Origin: Sulfitobacter indolifex
GTDB taxonomy: Bacteria > Pseudomonadota > Alphaproteobacteria > Rhodobacterales > Rhodobacteraceae
DNA: 64,000 nt
Reading direction: 5' to 3'
Assembly: GCF_022788655.1 (NCBI RefSeq)
Contig: NZ_CP084951.1
Location: forward strand, 868,001-932,000
Part shown: positions 1 to 8,769 of the stretch, piece by piece
Numbering within the stretch: position 1 is the stretch's first letter
Layout: every line of letters starts with the position of its first letter
The notes under the pieces: model-generated
Database searches by the model: none
Told to the model about the DNA's origin: nothing
Seen by the model: only the letters and a program-made list of their open reading frames with translations
Position numbers and translations under genes: made by a program

Positions 1-540
1 TGGAATTCCCGAACCTTCACCCAAGGCCCTCACGCACCTGGCTGGTTCATTGATACTGATAGCGTGATAAGTAGGTCTCGAATTGTGCCGTGTCCCGTTT
101 CAAGTTTTCTAGCTGTATCTCAGTGCCCAAACGGGAAGTACAACGAGCCAGCACAATTTGGCCGTAATGGCGACGCATCGATCCAATCACCTTTGCCGAC
201 TGGCTTCTCTGTGAAAATACGTGCAAAAGGTTACGTTAAAAATTTTTCAACAAAGGCCGGTGAGCGTCGTATCAATGTCTTTTGGAAAGAATTTAAGTTG
301 GAAAAGCAACGCTCCAACGAAGCTCCGGTGTCACAAGAAATAGCGTGGGGCAAATCAACAGACTGGCAGTTTCCGCTCAGTACCGAAGCGGTCAGGATCG
401 AAATTGCAAGCTTCGACGGCACGACATACGTAGCCTCTGGCAACGACGGGGGTAATTTTTTTGAGATTGACTACAATGCCGGGACTAAGCAACTAATCGT
501 CAGGGCTAAACAACCAACAGACATAGCCGATCTCAATTGA
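1..540 (+). CDS. Hypothetical protein, 3' end only
   Basis: The frame is open from the first base of the window, so this is most likely the C-terminal part of a longer gene. A GTG at position 64 could also start a 158-residue protein, but no convincing ribosome binding site precedes it. The visible part is soluble, without membrane segments. It alternates short beta-prone stretches with polar loops and ends in a stop after a Thr-Asp-Ile-Ala-Asp-Leu-Asn tail. I recognise no family. It lies in the A+T-rich element, so it is probably element cargo. Confidence 0.45.
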   Translation, partial: WNSRTFTQGPHAPGWFIDTDSVISRSRIVPCPVSSFLAVSQCPNGKYNEPAQFGRNGDASIQSPLPTGFSVKIRAKGYVKNFSTKAGERRINVFWKEFKLEKQRSNEAPVSQEIAWGKSTDWQFPLSTEAVRIEIASFDGTTYVASGNDGGNFFEIDYNAGTKQLIVRAKQPTDIADLN

Positions 541-1277
541 GCAATAGTCAGCGTCCACCATAATATTTCACATCCCATGCGTTGGCCCGGTGTCGATGCC
601 GCGCTCGTCGTCGATCCCGGCTATCTGTCCAAAACGCGTACCTTTTAGTCCATATCAAAACCGACCGTTTTTATCTCTTACTGCTTCGCCAAAGCCGACG
701 TTGGTGCGACCGCAGTGAAATGGCGTTTTGTCCGCTGAGCCGACACTCAACTGCCTCATTCCGACGAAGGCCTGTTTGCGACAGGTTTAGCATTAAGAAC
801 CAAAGGCTTTCGTGGCAAAAATTCTAATAGGTTGAACTGACATGCTATCACCCGAGTTCTCTTGTGATACGATCCTGCACTCTACCGAAATCTACCCAAT
901 TTCGACACTTGAGCGATACTGATCTGAAATTGGTCCAGGGCAGGTATTCCAAAACGTAGTGGAGAGCCACGGAGAGGTCCTGTAAACGCCAGTTGGGGTT
1001 TTGGCCGCGTTGGGGTGCCAGGAAGCTTCCAGGGGCCACCATGCGGCTTCTGAGGTGATCTGGCGGGCATCGCTCAAGTGCTCCAATTTGAAGGCGTGGG
1101 TAAGCGATAATGCCGCCAGTTCACGCGTGTATTTTGGGTGCTATACCTAAGGTCGTTTAGGAACCCTAATAAGGGTTCCATTGAAACCCTAAAAGTCTTT
1201 ATAAAACATAGGTTTGACTCAATTGCGTGTCCGCATTATATAGATAGCAATCTCCCTTCCTTTACGCGGCAACTCTC
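541..1277. other. Non-coding stretch upstream of polymerase-like gene
   Basis: About 740 bases without a gene I can support. Several short frames are open on both strands, but they overlap one another, lack ribosome binding sites and show no family features. The part around 590-790 looks like degenerate intergenic DNA. The last 150 bases are A+T rich and hold the inverted repeat listed separately, so they may contain the promoter or control region of the polymerase-like gene. Confidence 0.5.
1160..1179. promoter_or_regulatory. Inverted repeat GGAACCCT/AGGGTTCC upstream of polymerase-like gene
   Basis: A perfect 8-bp inverted repeat with a 4-base AATA spacer. A further AAACCCTAAA copy of the half-site follows about 10 bases later. 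It lies about 100 bases before the polymerase-like gene in an A+T-rich stretch. It could be an operator, a replication or iteron-type site of the element, or a short RNA hairpin. The sequence alone does not decide. Confidence 0.4.
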
Positions 1278-2804
1278 TTGTCAGACCTTCTCGATCAAAT
1301 ACCTCAAGACCAGCTGGATGCTCTCGCGATCACCGTGGGTGCAGTCCCTTCGGCGATGCCCTCTGGGGACGTGCGGGATAACTTCCGTTTGTTCCATAAA
1401 ATCGAGGGGTCAAAACCTTACCGTAAGAAGTTGGCTCAGGCTGCTAGAGACCTCTACGAGATACTTAGGCAGAACAAGACGGTCCAAAATTACGTGGGTA
1501 AGCGGGTTTACTTGAAGGGTCGTGAACGCGGTAGGATCAAGAGCCTCCCTAGGACTAGTGCCCGCTACCACTGTTCTGCTCTTGAACTGTTACTGCATAG
1601 TATAGCTTTTGCTCTCTCTGCCCCGTTGACCAAAGACAGCAAAGGCAGCAAGCGGAGGGAATTCGTCGCTATCCCGTTAGCTAATAATGCATTCTCCAAG
1701 CCGCCGTATAAGGGCATCAATCGTGATGCTTTCCGCAGTGTGGTCTACGCTCTTGCCATCTTTGACCCGGAAAAGCAGGGGAAGCCTTGGTTGGATTACC
1801 GTCCTCCTTTCAATAATCCAGAGACCGGGGAAGGTAAGAGGACTTGCATACGGGCCGATACACCCCTCGAAGAGTGGATGTTCAGTAAGGGGCTAATCTT
1901 TCCCTATCACCCCAGTGGTCCGGATGGGTCCAAGTCGAAAGCTGGGAAGAGGGCGAAGAAATCTTGTTTATGGGTGTCCTGCAAAGCCCAGGAGTGGGGC
2001 GAGGAGACGCAGTACAGCCAACTGGACCGCCCTCTTGAGGGCGAGGAGATGGTCCTTCTGGCGATCAATGAAGTTCTCAACAAGCAGCGCATTTCCTGTC
2101 AGTTCACAAGCTATGCTGAGTACAAAAAGTACTATAACTACAGGGAGGGACGACCCAGAACTGCATTGGGGGGCAACAAACGTCTTTGCCGTGTGTTTTC
2201 TGAGGAAGATGGTCGCGGAGGTCGCCTATACGGCCATTGGGTTCAAACCATGCCGTCTGAACTTCGTCAACGCCTGAGGATCGATGGTTCTGTAGTGTCC
2301 GAACTGGACTTTGGGAGCATGCAGCTAGCGCTTCTCTACCACTTGGCTGATGCTCCCGTCCCTGAAGGAGACCTTTATTCCCAGCCTGGGATGACTTCAT
2401 CTCGTAGCGACATGAAGATGGTGCTGACACTGTCCGTTGGTAACGCTACTGAGCAAGAGACGTTGGGGGCCATCCGAGGCCGATTGCACGATGAGTGGCG
2501 ACCTAGAAAAGGGCGTGCAGAACAGCTCTACGATGAGTTCTGGTCCTACCACAGCCTGGCAAACCCGCATCAACAGAGCGAGAGTGATGGGGCGTGGATT
2601 GAGCTTCAGAGGTTGGACAGCGCTATAGCTCTCCGCATCTTAGCGCGTCTGCTTGATGACGGTATCACTGCTATTCCTGTACATGACAGCTTCATCGTTA
2701 AGCGTTGTCATGTTGAGACTACCAAAGACGTGATGTTGCAGGTGTTTGCTGAATACTGCCCAGGTACAGATGTACAGGTTAAGGTTACAGGGAAGGGTGC
2801 ATAA
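1278..2804 (+). CDS. Divergent family-A-polymerase-like protein of mobile element
   Basis: A protein of 508 residues from a TTG start; the start is uncertain because no clear ribosome binding site is visible. Its last third carries what I read as the three palm/fingers motifs of family-A polymerases. Motif A is DFGSMQL (Asp344), which aligns without gaps to DYSQIEL of Pol I, with Gln at the usual Glu. Motif B is RSDMK (Arg376, Lys380), followed by an unusual sequence lacking the O-helix Phe and Tyr. Motif C is VHDS (His469-Asp470), with Ser where Pol I has Glu, as in the HDS motif of T7-type RNA polymerases. There is no exonuclease domain, and the A-to-C spacing is shorter than in Pol I. Both catalytic Asp are kept, so activity is plausible. 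The product (DNA, RNA or primer) cannot be told. The assignment is by eye. Confidence 0.55.
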   Translation: MSDLLDQIPQDQLDALAITVGAVPSAMPSGDVRDNFRLFHKIEGSKPYRKKLAQAARDLYEILRQNKTVQNYVGKRVYLKGRERGRIKSLPRTSARYHCSALELLLHSIAFALSAPLTKDSKGSKRREFVAIPLANNAFSKPPYKGINRDAFRSVVYALAIFDPEKQGKPWLDYRPPFNNPETGEGKRTCIRADTPLEEWMFSKGLIFPYHPSGPDGSKSKAGKRAKKSCLWVSCKAQEWGEETQYSQLDRPLEGEEMVLLAINEVLNKQRISCQFTSYAEYKKYYNYREGRPRTALGGNKRLCRVFSEEDGRGGRLYGHWVQTMPSELRQRLRIDGSVVSELDFGSMQLALLYHLADAPVPEGDLYSQPGMTSSRSDMKMVLTLSVGNATEQETLGAIRGRLHDEWRPRKGRAEQLYDEFWSYHSLANPHQQSESDGAWIELQRLDSAIALRILARLLDDGITAIPVHDSFIVKRCHVETTKDVMLQVFAEYCPGTDVQVKVTGKGA

Positions 2805-2906
2805 AGTCGCCAACCCACCAGTATCGGTCTTCTGTCACCTAGCGGAGATTGTGCTATTGGCCGGGTTCGGTGACGCCTTACTTAACCGGCAGGTTGGTCG
2901 CGCCGT

Positions 2907-4400
2907 TTAGCTTTTGCTCTTATGGTTAAGGTATGGGTGCGGCACTTTATCGACCGCATCCTTCAGCTTGCGGAGGCTGAAGCCGTGGCCGTAGATGTCT
3001 TCCATGCCACCTAGGCCATGTCCGTGGATGCTCTTGTTGATCTCGGTTAGGACATCTGCGTCGCGCAATTTGTCTTTAAAAGTCCCGCGAAGTGAGTGTG
3101 TTACGAAATGGCCATTCGAGATTTCTGAGAGATTTTCTACTCCAGCCTTTTTGAACCAGTAGTTCATCTGGGTGGAGGCCCGAGTTTTTCCGTCTGCGTT
3201 CAGTTCGTAGTCGAATAGACGTTCCTGCCCCTTGCGATCTTTCAGAAGCTGGTGAACTAGCGGAAAAAGGGCGTCACAAATTGGGACGCGCCGCATAGAA
3301 CTCTTGTTCTTTACTTGAGCGTGTCTCAGATCGAAATACCAGATTCCGTCTAGATGTTTTACTTGGTCACAGCGGAGTGTCGCCACCTCATCGACACGCA
3401 TGCCGGTGCAGGCAAGGATGAGCCAGATTGTTCTGATGCGATCAGGAAGCTTCGGTTGTCCGACAAGTGCTTCTATTTGTTCATCACTCAACGGGTCGTA
3501 ATTTTTAGTTCCCGTACCGTAGTGTTTAAGGCTCAAGTTCAGGAAGGGGTTGACTTTAAGTAGCCCCTTTTTGACAGCAAGGTGCAGGGCAACCCTTACA
3601 TCGCTGATCCGCGCATTGATTGTCTTATTTGCCAGTTCTTCGGCAAGCGCTTCGGCGTAAGCGTATGCATGTATTGGTTCCAAATCCTCTAGTGCATGGT
3701 CACCGATCATCTCAACAAATTGCTTCAAGTGCCTAATCCGCTGCTTCGCGGTCTTCCGCTTCAAGGAACCCTTTTGAGCCAGTTGCCTGCCGTCCTCCTC
3801 TACCAAAGGCACTATTGAGCTAAGAGTATGTCGGGCAGGAGCAACGCCGTTCGCGCGACGAGCAGCTGCCACGGCGCTAATTACAGCTGCTTCAACGACG
3901 TCTGGTGCAGGTACGTTGAGCTGGAAGTCCTTCAGCGTCTTCAGCATTTCCGCAGTTCCGCCAGCAGTCCTTTCCAAGTCTCCCGAATGATAAGATTGTA
4001 TGCGCGCAAGTTGTCTTTTCAGCGTTTTTTCAGCGTCAGCAAGCAGCTTTTCGTTAGTAGGGGGCTCGACCATAGTGGTCTCGAGTATGTCATCGCGCGT
4101 GGCATCGTACTCGATAGAATAGACCGTATCAGCAAGTCCGAGGCTGGCTACTGCACGCTGGTAGTCGCCCTGAGGATCCACCAGACGCGCCTTTTCCAAA
4201 TCTGCGAGGATCGTGTGACGCAGTTCTGCCTCGAGATCATGTCGCTTGCGTTTAGCGGTCTCAAAGTCAGTAGTGCCTGCGGAGAGCCTTCGTTGGGTTG
4301 CGCCGCCAAGCTCCGCTCGCATGCTTTTTGGAACAGTCATCACGATGTAGTATTTATCGCCACGTCTGCTAACCGTCGCGGCATGCCAGTCAAGCTTCAT
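2907..4400 (-). CDS. Tyrosine-type site-specific recombinase (integrase)
   Basis: A 497-residue tyrosine recombinase that would catalyse integration and excision at tRNA-Cys. The N-terminal 50 residues resemble the small domain often fused to proteobacterial integrases (YYIVMTVPKSMRAEL). A SAM-like core-binding domain lies near residues 210-300. The catalytic domain shows the first Arg in CTGMRVDE, His435-x-x-Arg438 in HSLRG, His459/His461 and the nucleophile Tyr470 in MEDIYGHG. The catalytic set looks complete and the frame is intact, so the enzyme may be active. It starts about 100 bases from the tRNA 3' end and is transcribed away from it, converging on the polymerase-like gene. Confidence 0.93.
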   Translation of the reverse strand: MKLDWHAATVSRRGDKYYIVMTVPKSMRAELGGATQRRLSAGTTDFETAKRKRHDLEAELRHTILADLEKARLVDPQGDYQRAVASLGLADTVYSIEYDATRDDILETTMVEPPTNEKLLADAEKTLKRQLARIQSYHSGDLERTAGGTAEMLKTLKDFQLNVPAPDVVEAAVISAVAAARRANGVAPARHTLSSIVPLVEEDGRQLAQKGSLKRKTAKQRIRHLKQFVEMIGDHALEDLEPIHAYAYAEALAEELANKTINARISDVRVALHLAVKKGLLKVNPFLNLSLKHYGTGTKNYDPLSDEQIEALVGQPKLPDRIRTIWLILACTGMRVDEVATLRCDQVKHLDGIWYFDLRHAQVKNKSSMRRVPICDALFPLVHQLLKDRKGQERLFDYELNADGKTRASTQMNYWFKKAGVENLSEISNGHFVTHSLRGTFKDKLRDADVLTEINKSIHGHGLGGMEDIYGHGFSLRKLKDAVDKVPHPYLNHKSKS

Positions 4401-4412
4401 ACACTCCCCTTC

Positions 4413-4433
4413 GTAATGTCAGCTGTAATGTCA
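4413..4433. promoter_or_regulatory. Direct repeat GTAATGTCA between integrase and tRNA-Cys
   Basis: Two exact copies of GTAATGTCA, 12 bases apart start to start, lie just upstream of the integrase start codon, with a looser third copy next to them. Repeats here could be arm-type sites for the integrase, or an operator or excisionase site for its promoter. Confidence 0.45.
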
Positions 4434-4446
4434 AATGTAGTGTCCT

Positions 4447-4465
4447 CTTACCCCGAAAGGGTAAG
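4447..4465 (-). terminator. Hairpin after tRNA-Cys
   Basis: CTTACCC and GGGTAAG form a perfect 7-bp stem with a 5-base loop about 30 bases past the tRNA 3' end. It has no strong T tract, so it may be a weak terminator or a processing hairpin. Confidence 0.4.
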
Positions 4466-4496
4466 GAATCATAGCATAAAGGGAGGTGATGCTGTT

Positions 4497-4570
4497 TGGA
4501 GGCGAGTAGGAGAATCGAACTCCTGTACACGGATTTGCAATCCGCTGCGTAACCACTCCGCCAACTCGCC
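4497..4570 (-). tRNA. tRNA-Cys (GCA)
   Basis: A 74-base tRNA with the CCA end encoded. The acceptor stem GGCGAGT/ACTCGCC pairs fully, the anticodon loop TTGCAAA gives GCA, and the T loop TTCGATT is standard. The integrase gene next to its 3' end shows that this gene is the integration target; the copy here is complete. Confidence 0.97.
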
Positions 4571-4713
4571 GACCGGTGGTTGGCGCACTGCTACCGGATC
4601 GTGGGGGGCGCTGCAAGACCCATATGCGAGCGAAAACGCGGTCAGGGCGTTGCCGCTGGCCCGGCAATGTGTCACATCACTTATCAGACACCCTGAACGA
4701 ATGAGTTTAGCTG

Positions 4714-5367
4714 ATGAGTGATTTCGCCGCCCGCCGCGTAACTATGGTAGATACGCAGGTTCGTCCTTCGGATGTGACCAAGTTCCCAATCATTGACGCG
4801 ATGTTAACCGTACAGCGCGAAGACTTCGTGCCCGCGGCACAGCGTGAGGCCGCCTATCTGGGGGAAAACCTCGATTTGGGGCAGGACCGGGTACTGTTGG
4901 ACCCGCGGACGTTGGCAAAGATGCTCGATCACCTCGACATCACCAATGACGAGCTCGTGCTCGATATCGGGTGCGCGATGGGCTATTCCAGCGCAGTAAT
5001 CGCGCATATGGCCGAAGCTGTTGTCGCGGTTGAGGAAGACGAAGCCATGGCCGCTGAGGCGCAAGAGGCGTTGGCGCAGGCTGGGGCGGATAACGTGATC
5101 GTTCATGTGGCCCCGCTCACCGAAGGGGCGCCGCAGCATGGGCCTTACGATGTGGTGATTATCCAAGGTGCCGTCGGCGAAGTGCCCAAAGCGCTGTTGG
5201 AGCAAGTGAAAGAGGGTGGGCGTATTGCCACTCTCTTTATGGAACGGGGTCTGGGCGAAGTGCGCGTAGGCTACAAACGCGGCGGCCATGTCTCTTGGCG
5301 GTCAGAGTTTAACGCTGGTGCGCCGGTGCTGCGTGGCTTTGAGCGGCATGCAGAGTTTCAGCTGTAA
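4714..5367 (+). CDS. Protein-L-isoaspartate O-methyltransferase-like protein
   Basis: A 217-residue SAM-dependent methyltransferase of the Pcm family. Motif I reads VLDIGCAMGYSSAVIA near residues 88-103, followed by the acidic VVAVEEDE strand-2 region. The N-terminal MVDTQVRPSDVTKFPIIDAML segment and FVPAAQR are typical of the alphaproteobacterial Pcm-like group placed in front of a TolC-type gene. True repair methyltransferases have a slightly different substrate loop, so isoaspartate repair is only a family-level guess. It begins about 140 bases after tRNA-Cys and is the first chromosomal gene beyond the element. Confidence 0.85.
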   Translation: MSDFAARRVTMVDTQVRPSDVTKFPIIDAMLTVQREDFVPAAQREAAYLGENLDLGQDRVLLDPRTLAKMLDHLDITNDELVLDIGCAMGYSSAVIAHMAEAVVAVEEDEAMAAEAQEALAQAGADNVIVHVAPLTEGAPQHGPYDVVIIQGAVGEVPKALLEQVKEGGRIATLFMERGLGEVRVGYKRGGHVSWRSEFNAGAPVLRGFERHAEFQL

Positions 5368-5397
5368 GCGGATTGATGGCGCCGGTATGTACAAACA

Positions 5398-5452
5398 GGC
5401 CTACAGCATCGCGGTCAAGGTAGGGGCAACTGTCCCGGTCGGCCTGTAGGCC
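5398..5452. repeat. Inverted repeat in the pcm-tolC gap
   Basis: GGCCTACAG and its exact complement CTGTAGGCC flank about 37 G+C-rich bases between the methyltransferase and the TolC-type gene. It could be a terminator-like or regulatory RNA structure. There is no T tract. Confidence 0.35.
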
Positions 5453-5494
5453 GGTCCGAAAGGATTCATAATAGCTATTCAGGGGCAGCATGCC

Positions 5495-6931
5495 ATGAGC
5501 GCGATCAGTTTCTCGAATTCACTTAAACGGTTTGTTTTTGCGGTGCCGGTGAGCCTTGCTTTGGTGGGGGCGATGACCCTACCGCGCACGGCTTTGGCCG
5601 AGACATTGGCTGATGCGCTGGTCGGCGCGTACGAGTATTCCGGGCTGCTTGAGCAGAACCGTGCGCTCTTGCGCGCTGCCGACGAAGATGTGGCGACCGC
5701 CAAATCGGCGCTGAAGCCAGTGTTGCGGTGGGCCGCGGGTCTGACGCAGAGCTTTGGTACCTCGCGGAGTTCTTCATTTCTGGCCGCGCAGTCCACAGAC
5801 CGCTTGCAGGCATCAATCAATCTAATTGGCGAATTGCTGATCTATGATTTCGGGGCAAGTGCCTATCGGATTGAAGCTGCAAAGGAGACTGTGCTCGCCA
5901 CACGGCAAACCCTAGTGAGCCTTGAGCAGCAGGTGCTTTTGCGCGCAGTTGCGGCCTATATGGGCGTGATCGAAGCCTCAGAAACGGTCGAATTGCGCAA
6001 CAATAACCTGCGCCTGCTGACCCAAGAATTGCGCGCCGCACGAGACCGCTTTGACGTAGGCGAAGTGACCCGTACCGATGTGGCCTTGGCCGAAGCGCAA
6101 CTGGCCAATGCGCGCAGTGGTTTGGCCGGCGCCGAAGGTGATCTGCTGCGCGCGGTTGAGGAGTATCGCAACGTCGTGGGGCGCACGCCCGGCAACCTCA
6201 GCCAGCCGCCAAGCTTGCCCAATGTTGGTGGTAATCTCGCGGCGGCCAAAGGGCTGGCTGTGCGCCAGCACCCGTCAATCATTTCGGCACAGCATCAGGT
6301 TGCGGCAGCTGATCTTTCCGTCGAGGCGAATGAGGCTGCGATGGCACCGAGTATCACGTTGAATGGCCAATATGGACTGAACGAAACTTTCGACAGTCGC
6401 GCCTATACCCGCAGCGGTAGCGTTGGCGTGAATGTCGGGCAGACCATTTATCAAGGCGGGGCGCTTTCTTCGGCTGTGCGCAGCTCAATGGCGCAGCGTG
6501 ATGCGCAGCGCGCGAACCTACATGTGGTGCGCCGTGATGTTGAGCAGGACGTGGGCAACGCTTATGCCGCGCTGGCATCGGCGCGTGCGCAATTGGAAGC
6601 TTCGGACCGGCAAATTCGTGCGGCACGTATCGCCTTTCGTGGTGTCCGCGAGGAAGCCACCCTTGGCGCACGGACAACCTTGGATGTGCTGGACGCCGAA
6701 CAGTCGCTGCTGGATGCAGAATCAACCCGGGTTTCCGCCCGTGCAAATCTCTATGTGGCGGCCTATTCAGTGCTGGCGGCGACTGGCCAGTTGACAGCGC
6801 GGGATCTAAAGCTGCCTGTGCAGATCTATGATGCGGGTGCTTATTACAACCTTGTTAAGGATGGCCCTGCTAAATACTCCAAAGAGGGCAAAGCGTTGGA
6901 TCGCGTGCTGCGCGCACTGCAAAAAGACTAA
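5495..6931 (+). CDS. tolC: TolC-family outer membrane efflux protein
   Basis: A 478-residue outer membrane channel for type I secretion or efflux. The first 33 residues are a signal peptide ending in ALA. The rest is two similar halves of long amphipathic helices, with the family hallmarks RFDVGEVTRTDVALAEAQLANA in the first half and EATLGARTTLDVLDAEQSLLDAE in the second, and short beta segments between (VGVNVGQTIYQGG). The length is normal. It probably forms the exit duct for ABC or RND exporters encoded elsewhere. The Pcm-like gene upstream runs the same way, a pairing common in Rhodobacteraceae. Confidence 0.93.
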   Translation: MSAISFSNSLKRFVFAVPVSLALVGAMTLPRTALAETLADALVGAYEYSGLLEQNRALLRAADEDVATAKSALKPVLRWAAGLTQSFGTSRSSSFLAAQSTDRLQASINLIGELLIYDFGASAYRIEAAKETVLATRQTLVSLEQQVLLRAVAAYMGVIEASETVELRNNNLRLLTQELRAARDRFDVGEVTRTDVALAEAQLANARSGLAGAEGDLLRAVEEYRNVVGRTPGNLSQPPSLPNVGGNLAAAKGLAVRQHPSIISAQHQVAAADLSVEANEAAMAPSITLNGQYGLNETFDSRAYTRSGSVGVNVGQTIYQGGALSSAVRSSMAQRDAQRANLHVVRRDVEQDVGNAYAALASARAQLEASDRQIRAARIAFRGVREEATLGARTTLDVLDAEQSLLDAESTRVSARANLYVAAYSVLAATGQLTARDLKLPVQIYDAGAYYNLVKDGPAKYSKEGKALDRVLRALQKD

Positions 6932-7025
6932 CCCTTGGCACAGGGCTTGGACATTTTGCGCCGCCCCATTGTGAGAATCCCTCCGCACGGTTAAGCTGTC
7001 CGCGAGGAAAGAGTGGTAGAGAAAT

Positions 7026-8186
7026 ATGTCCGAACCCGTCACAAATGCGGAGGTGGAAGACGTTCTGTCGTCAATCCGCCGATTGGTGTCCGAAGATAAG
7101 CGCCCCCTTCAAGCGTCTGGCACTTTAAAAGAGCCTGCATCTGAAGCTGCAGCGCCCCAGTTAGCGTCACAGTCAGCGGCGCAATCGGGCGAAGAGGGTG
7201 GTTTCAAAAGCGCACGCGCGACTTCGTCGGAAGATTTTGCACCGCATTCACCGCTTCGTTCGGCACCCACCGGCGCGCCGCACCCGGCCCCGGATGGCGA
7301 ATCCGCCAGTACTTTCCCGAACGCCGCGTCGCGTCCGCTGAACTTGACCGAAGCCATGCAGGCTGACGATGCTGACAGCACCGACGCCGCCGAGCGTCCT
7401 TTTGTCTCGGCGCGCCGCTCAACTGTACCGCCCGTGCCTCAGGTGCCAAGTGCAACCAGCGATCGTTTGATGCTGACCCCGGCGTTGCGGGTCGCAACTT
7501 CGGATGGCAAGGACCGCCCGCAGCCTGCGGCCATTGCGCCCGCCAAGGTTTCGCCGTTGGATTATGATATGCTGCATGATGATCCCAGTGATCTGCATAC
7601 CGAAGACTACAGTGACCAGTCACCGGATGTGGCGGCAAAGACAAAAGCCCCGGTTGAAGCCGTGGCCGCAGCGGCGGCCAAGGCGACCAGCGGCACGCGC
7701 AGCGATAAGCTTGCGGCGTTGGAGACGGCGATTGGCAAAATCACGGACGATTGGGATCCCGACAGTCCCGGCGACAATGACTATTCCGGGACGGAACCAC
7801 CGGCGATGGAGTGGAAAGACGATGTCGATCTGGATGTCTCAGAGGCACCAGTTGATGATACCGCGGCGGTAGAGGCCGAAAAGCCCGCGCAGCATCAGCC
7901 TGTCACACCGCAGGTCGACGAGCAGGTCCGCCGCTTTGCCGACAGCGGCCCCCGCGTGGCCGACCCCGCAGCGACCGCACCGGAATTTGGCTATACCGCC
8001 CCTGCGCAAGACCAAGGTGTCGGGGGCGATGATCAGTTCCTCGACGAAGAGGCATTGCGCGATTTGGTAACAGAGATCGTGCGCGCTGAGTTGCAGGGTG
8101 CCTTGGGCGAGCGGATCACCCGCAATGTCCGCAAATTGGTGCGCCGCGAAATCCACCGTGCGCTTACCGCTCAAGACCTCGAATAA
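7026..8186 (+). CDS. PopZ-like (DUF2497-type) polar organising protein
   Basis: A 386-residue acidic protein with short conserved ends and a long disordered middle. The N-terminus VEDVLSSIRRLVSEDKRP resembles the PopZ family start. The C-terminal 45 residues (ALRDLVTEIVRAELQGALG...VRKLVRREIHRAL) are an amphipathic helical oligomerisation region like that of PopZ. The middle 280 residues are rich in Pro, Ala, Glu and Asp, as in PopZ, though longer than in Caulobacter. PopZ anchors chromosome and polarity factors at the pole; that role is inferred here. The start has a good AGGAAAGAG stretch upstream. Confidence 0.7.
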   Translation: MSEPVTNAEVEDVLSSIRRLVSEDKRPLQASGTLKEPASEAAAPQLASQSAAQSGEEGGFKSARATSSEDFAPHSPLRSAPTGAPHPAPDGESASTFPNAASRPLNLTEAMQADDADSTDAAERPFVSARRSTVPPVPQVPSATSDRLMLTPALRVATSDGKDRPQPAAIAPAKVSPLDYDMLHDDPSDLHTEDYSDQSPDVAAKTKAPVEAVAAAAAKATSGTRSDKLAALETAIGKITDDWDPDSPGDNDYSGTEPPAMEWKDDVDLDVSEAPVDDTAAVEAEKPAQHQPVTPQVDEQVRRFADSGPRVADPAATAPEFGYTAPAQDQGVGGDDQFLDEEALRDLVTEIVRAELQGALGERITRNVRKLVRREIHRALTAQDLE

Positions 8187-8308
8187 GCCACCTGATCGCC
8201 CCTGCGCGCCCTATTTAGCAAGATGACGCTGCGCGACCCGCCGTGCGCGGCCTTGCGACATATGCGCTGCTGGTTACATTGAACACGACAGGGGCGGAAG
8301 GATCACCG

Positions 8309-8767
8309 ATGGAATTGACGGTTAACGGCACGGTCCACGATGTGGACGTAGAAGACGACATGCCGCTTCTGTGGGTCCTGCGGGATGAATTGGGCATTAC
8401 GGGCCCAAAATACGGTTGCGGCATTGCGCAATGTGGCGCTTGCACCGTGCATGTTGACGGTCTGGCCATGCGCTCGTGCCAATTGCGGGCAGCAGACGTG
8501 AACGGGAACGTCACCACCATCGAAGGGTTGGGGACACCCGAGGCGTTGCATGTGGTGCAAGCCGCGTGGGTCGAACATCAAGTGGCGCAATGCGGCTACT
8601 GTCAGTCCGGGCAAATCATGCAGGCGGCATCGTTTCTTGAGCTTAACCCCGAGCCGACCGACGATCAAATCGACGCCGCGATGAGCGGCAATCTCTGCCG
8701 TTGTGGCACCTATCCGCGGATCCGCGCCGCTGTTCACAGCGCCGCTGCCCGTTTGAAGGGGGCCTGA
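8309..8767 (+). CDS. (2Fe-2S)-binding subunit of molybdenum hydroxylase (IorA-like)
   Basis: A 152-residue two-cluster iron-sulfur protein of the xanthine oxidase family, small subunit. The plant-ferredoxin-type cluster is bound by CGIAQCGAC and the later Cys of AMRSC; the second by CGYCQSGQ and NLCRCGTY. The start is chosen for the GGAAGGA ribosome binding site and because the family begins there. It passes electrons from the molybdenum site of the next gene, which follows after two bases. Isoquinoline or aldehyde oxidation is a family-level guess. Confidence 0.9.
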   Translation: MELTVNGTVHDVDVEDDMPLLWVLRDELGITGPKYGCGIAQCGACTVHVDGLAMRSCQLRAADVNGNVTTIEGLGTPEALHVVQAAWVEHQVAQCGYCQSGQIMQAASFLELNPEPTDDQIDAAMSGNLCRCGTYPRIRAAVHSAAARLKGA

Positions 8768-8769
8768 CC

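Larger units (their letters stand above)
1..4500. mobile_element. Integrated genetic element at tRNA-Cys, left end outside window
   Basis: A tyrosine recombinase gene lies directly downstream of the 3' end of tRNA-Cys, the classic layout of an element integrated into a tRNA gene. The DNA between the window start and the tRNA is visibly more A+T rich than the rest, and neither other protein in it is a recognisable core gene. The chromosome-like genes start right after the tRNA. I looked for a second copy of the tRNA-Cys 3' end to the left and saw none, so the other attachment site probably lies before position 1. The exact boundary is inferred. Confidence 0.65.

Noticed and set aside
582..827. 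Arg-rich open frame in the element
   Set aside because: No ribosome binding site, odd composition, and the DNA looks like decayed intergenic sequence.
848..1086. Three overlapping minus-strand frames
   Set aside because: All three are open over the same bases and none shows protein family features; chance in G+C-rich DNA.
3828..4721. Plus-strand frame over the integrase, tRNA and 5' part of the methyltransferase gene
   Set aside because: It runs antisense to the integrase and through the tRNA; a shadow frame.
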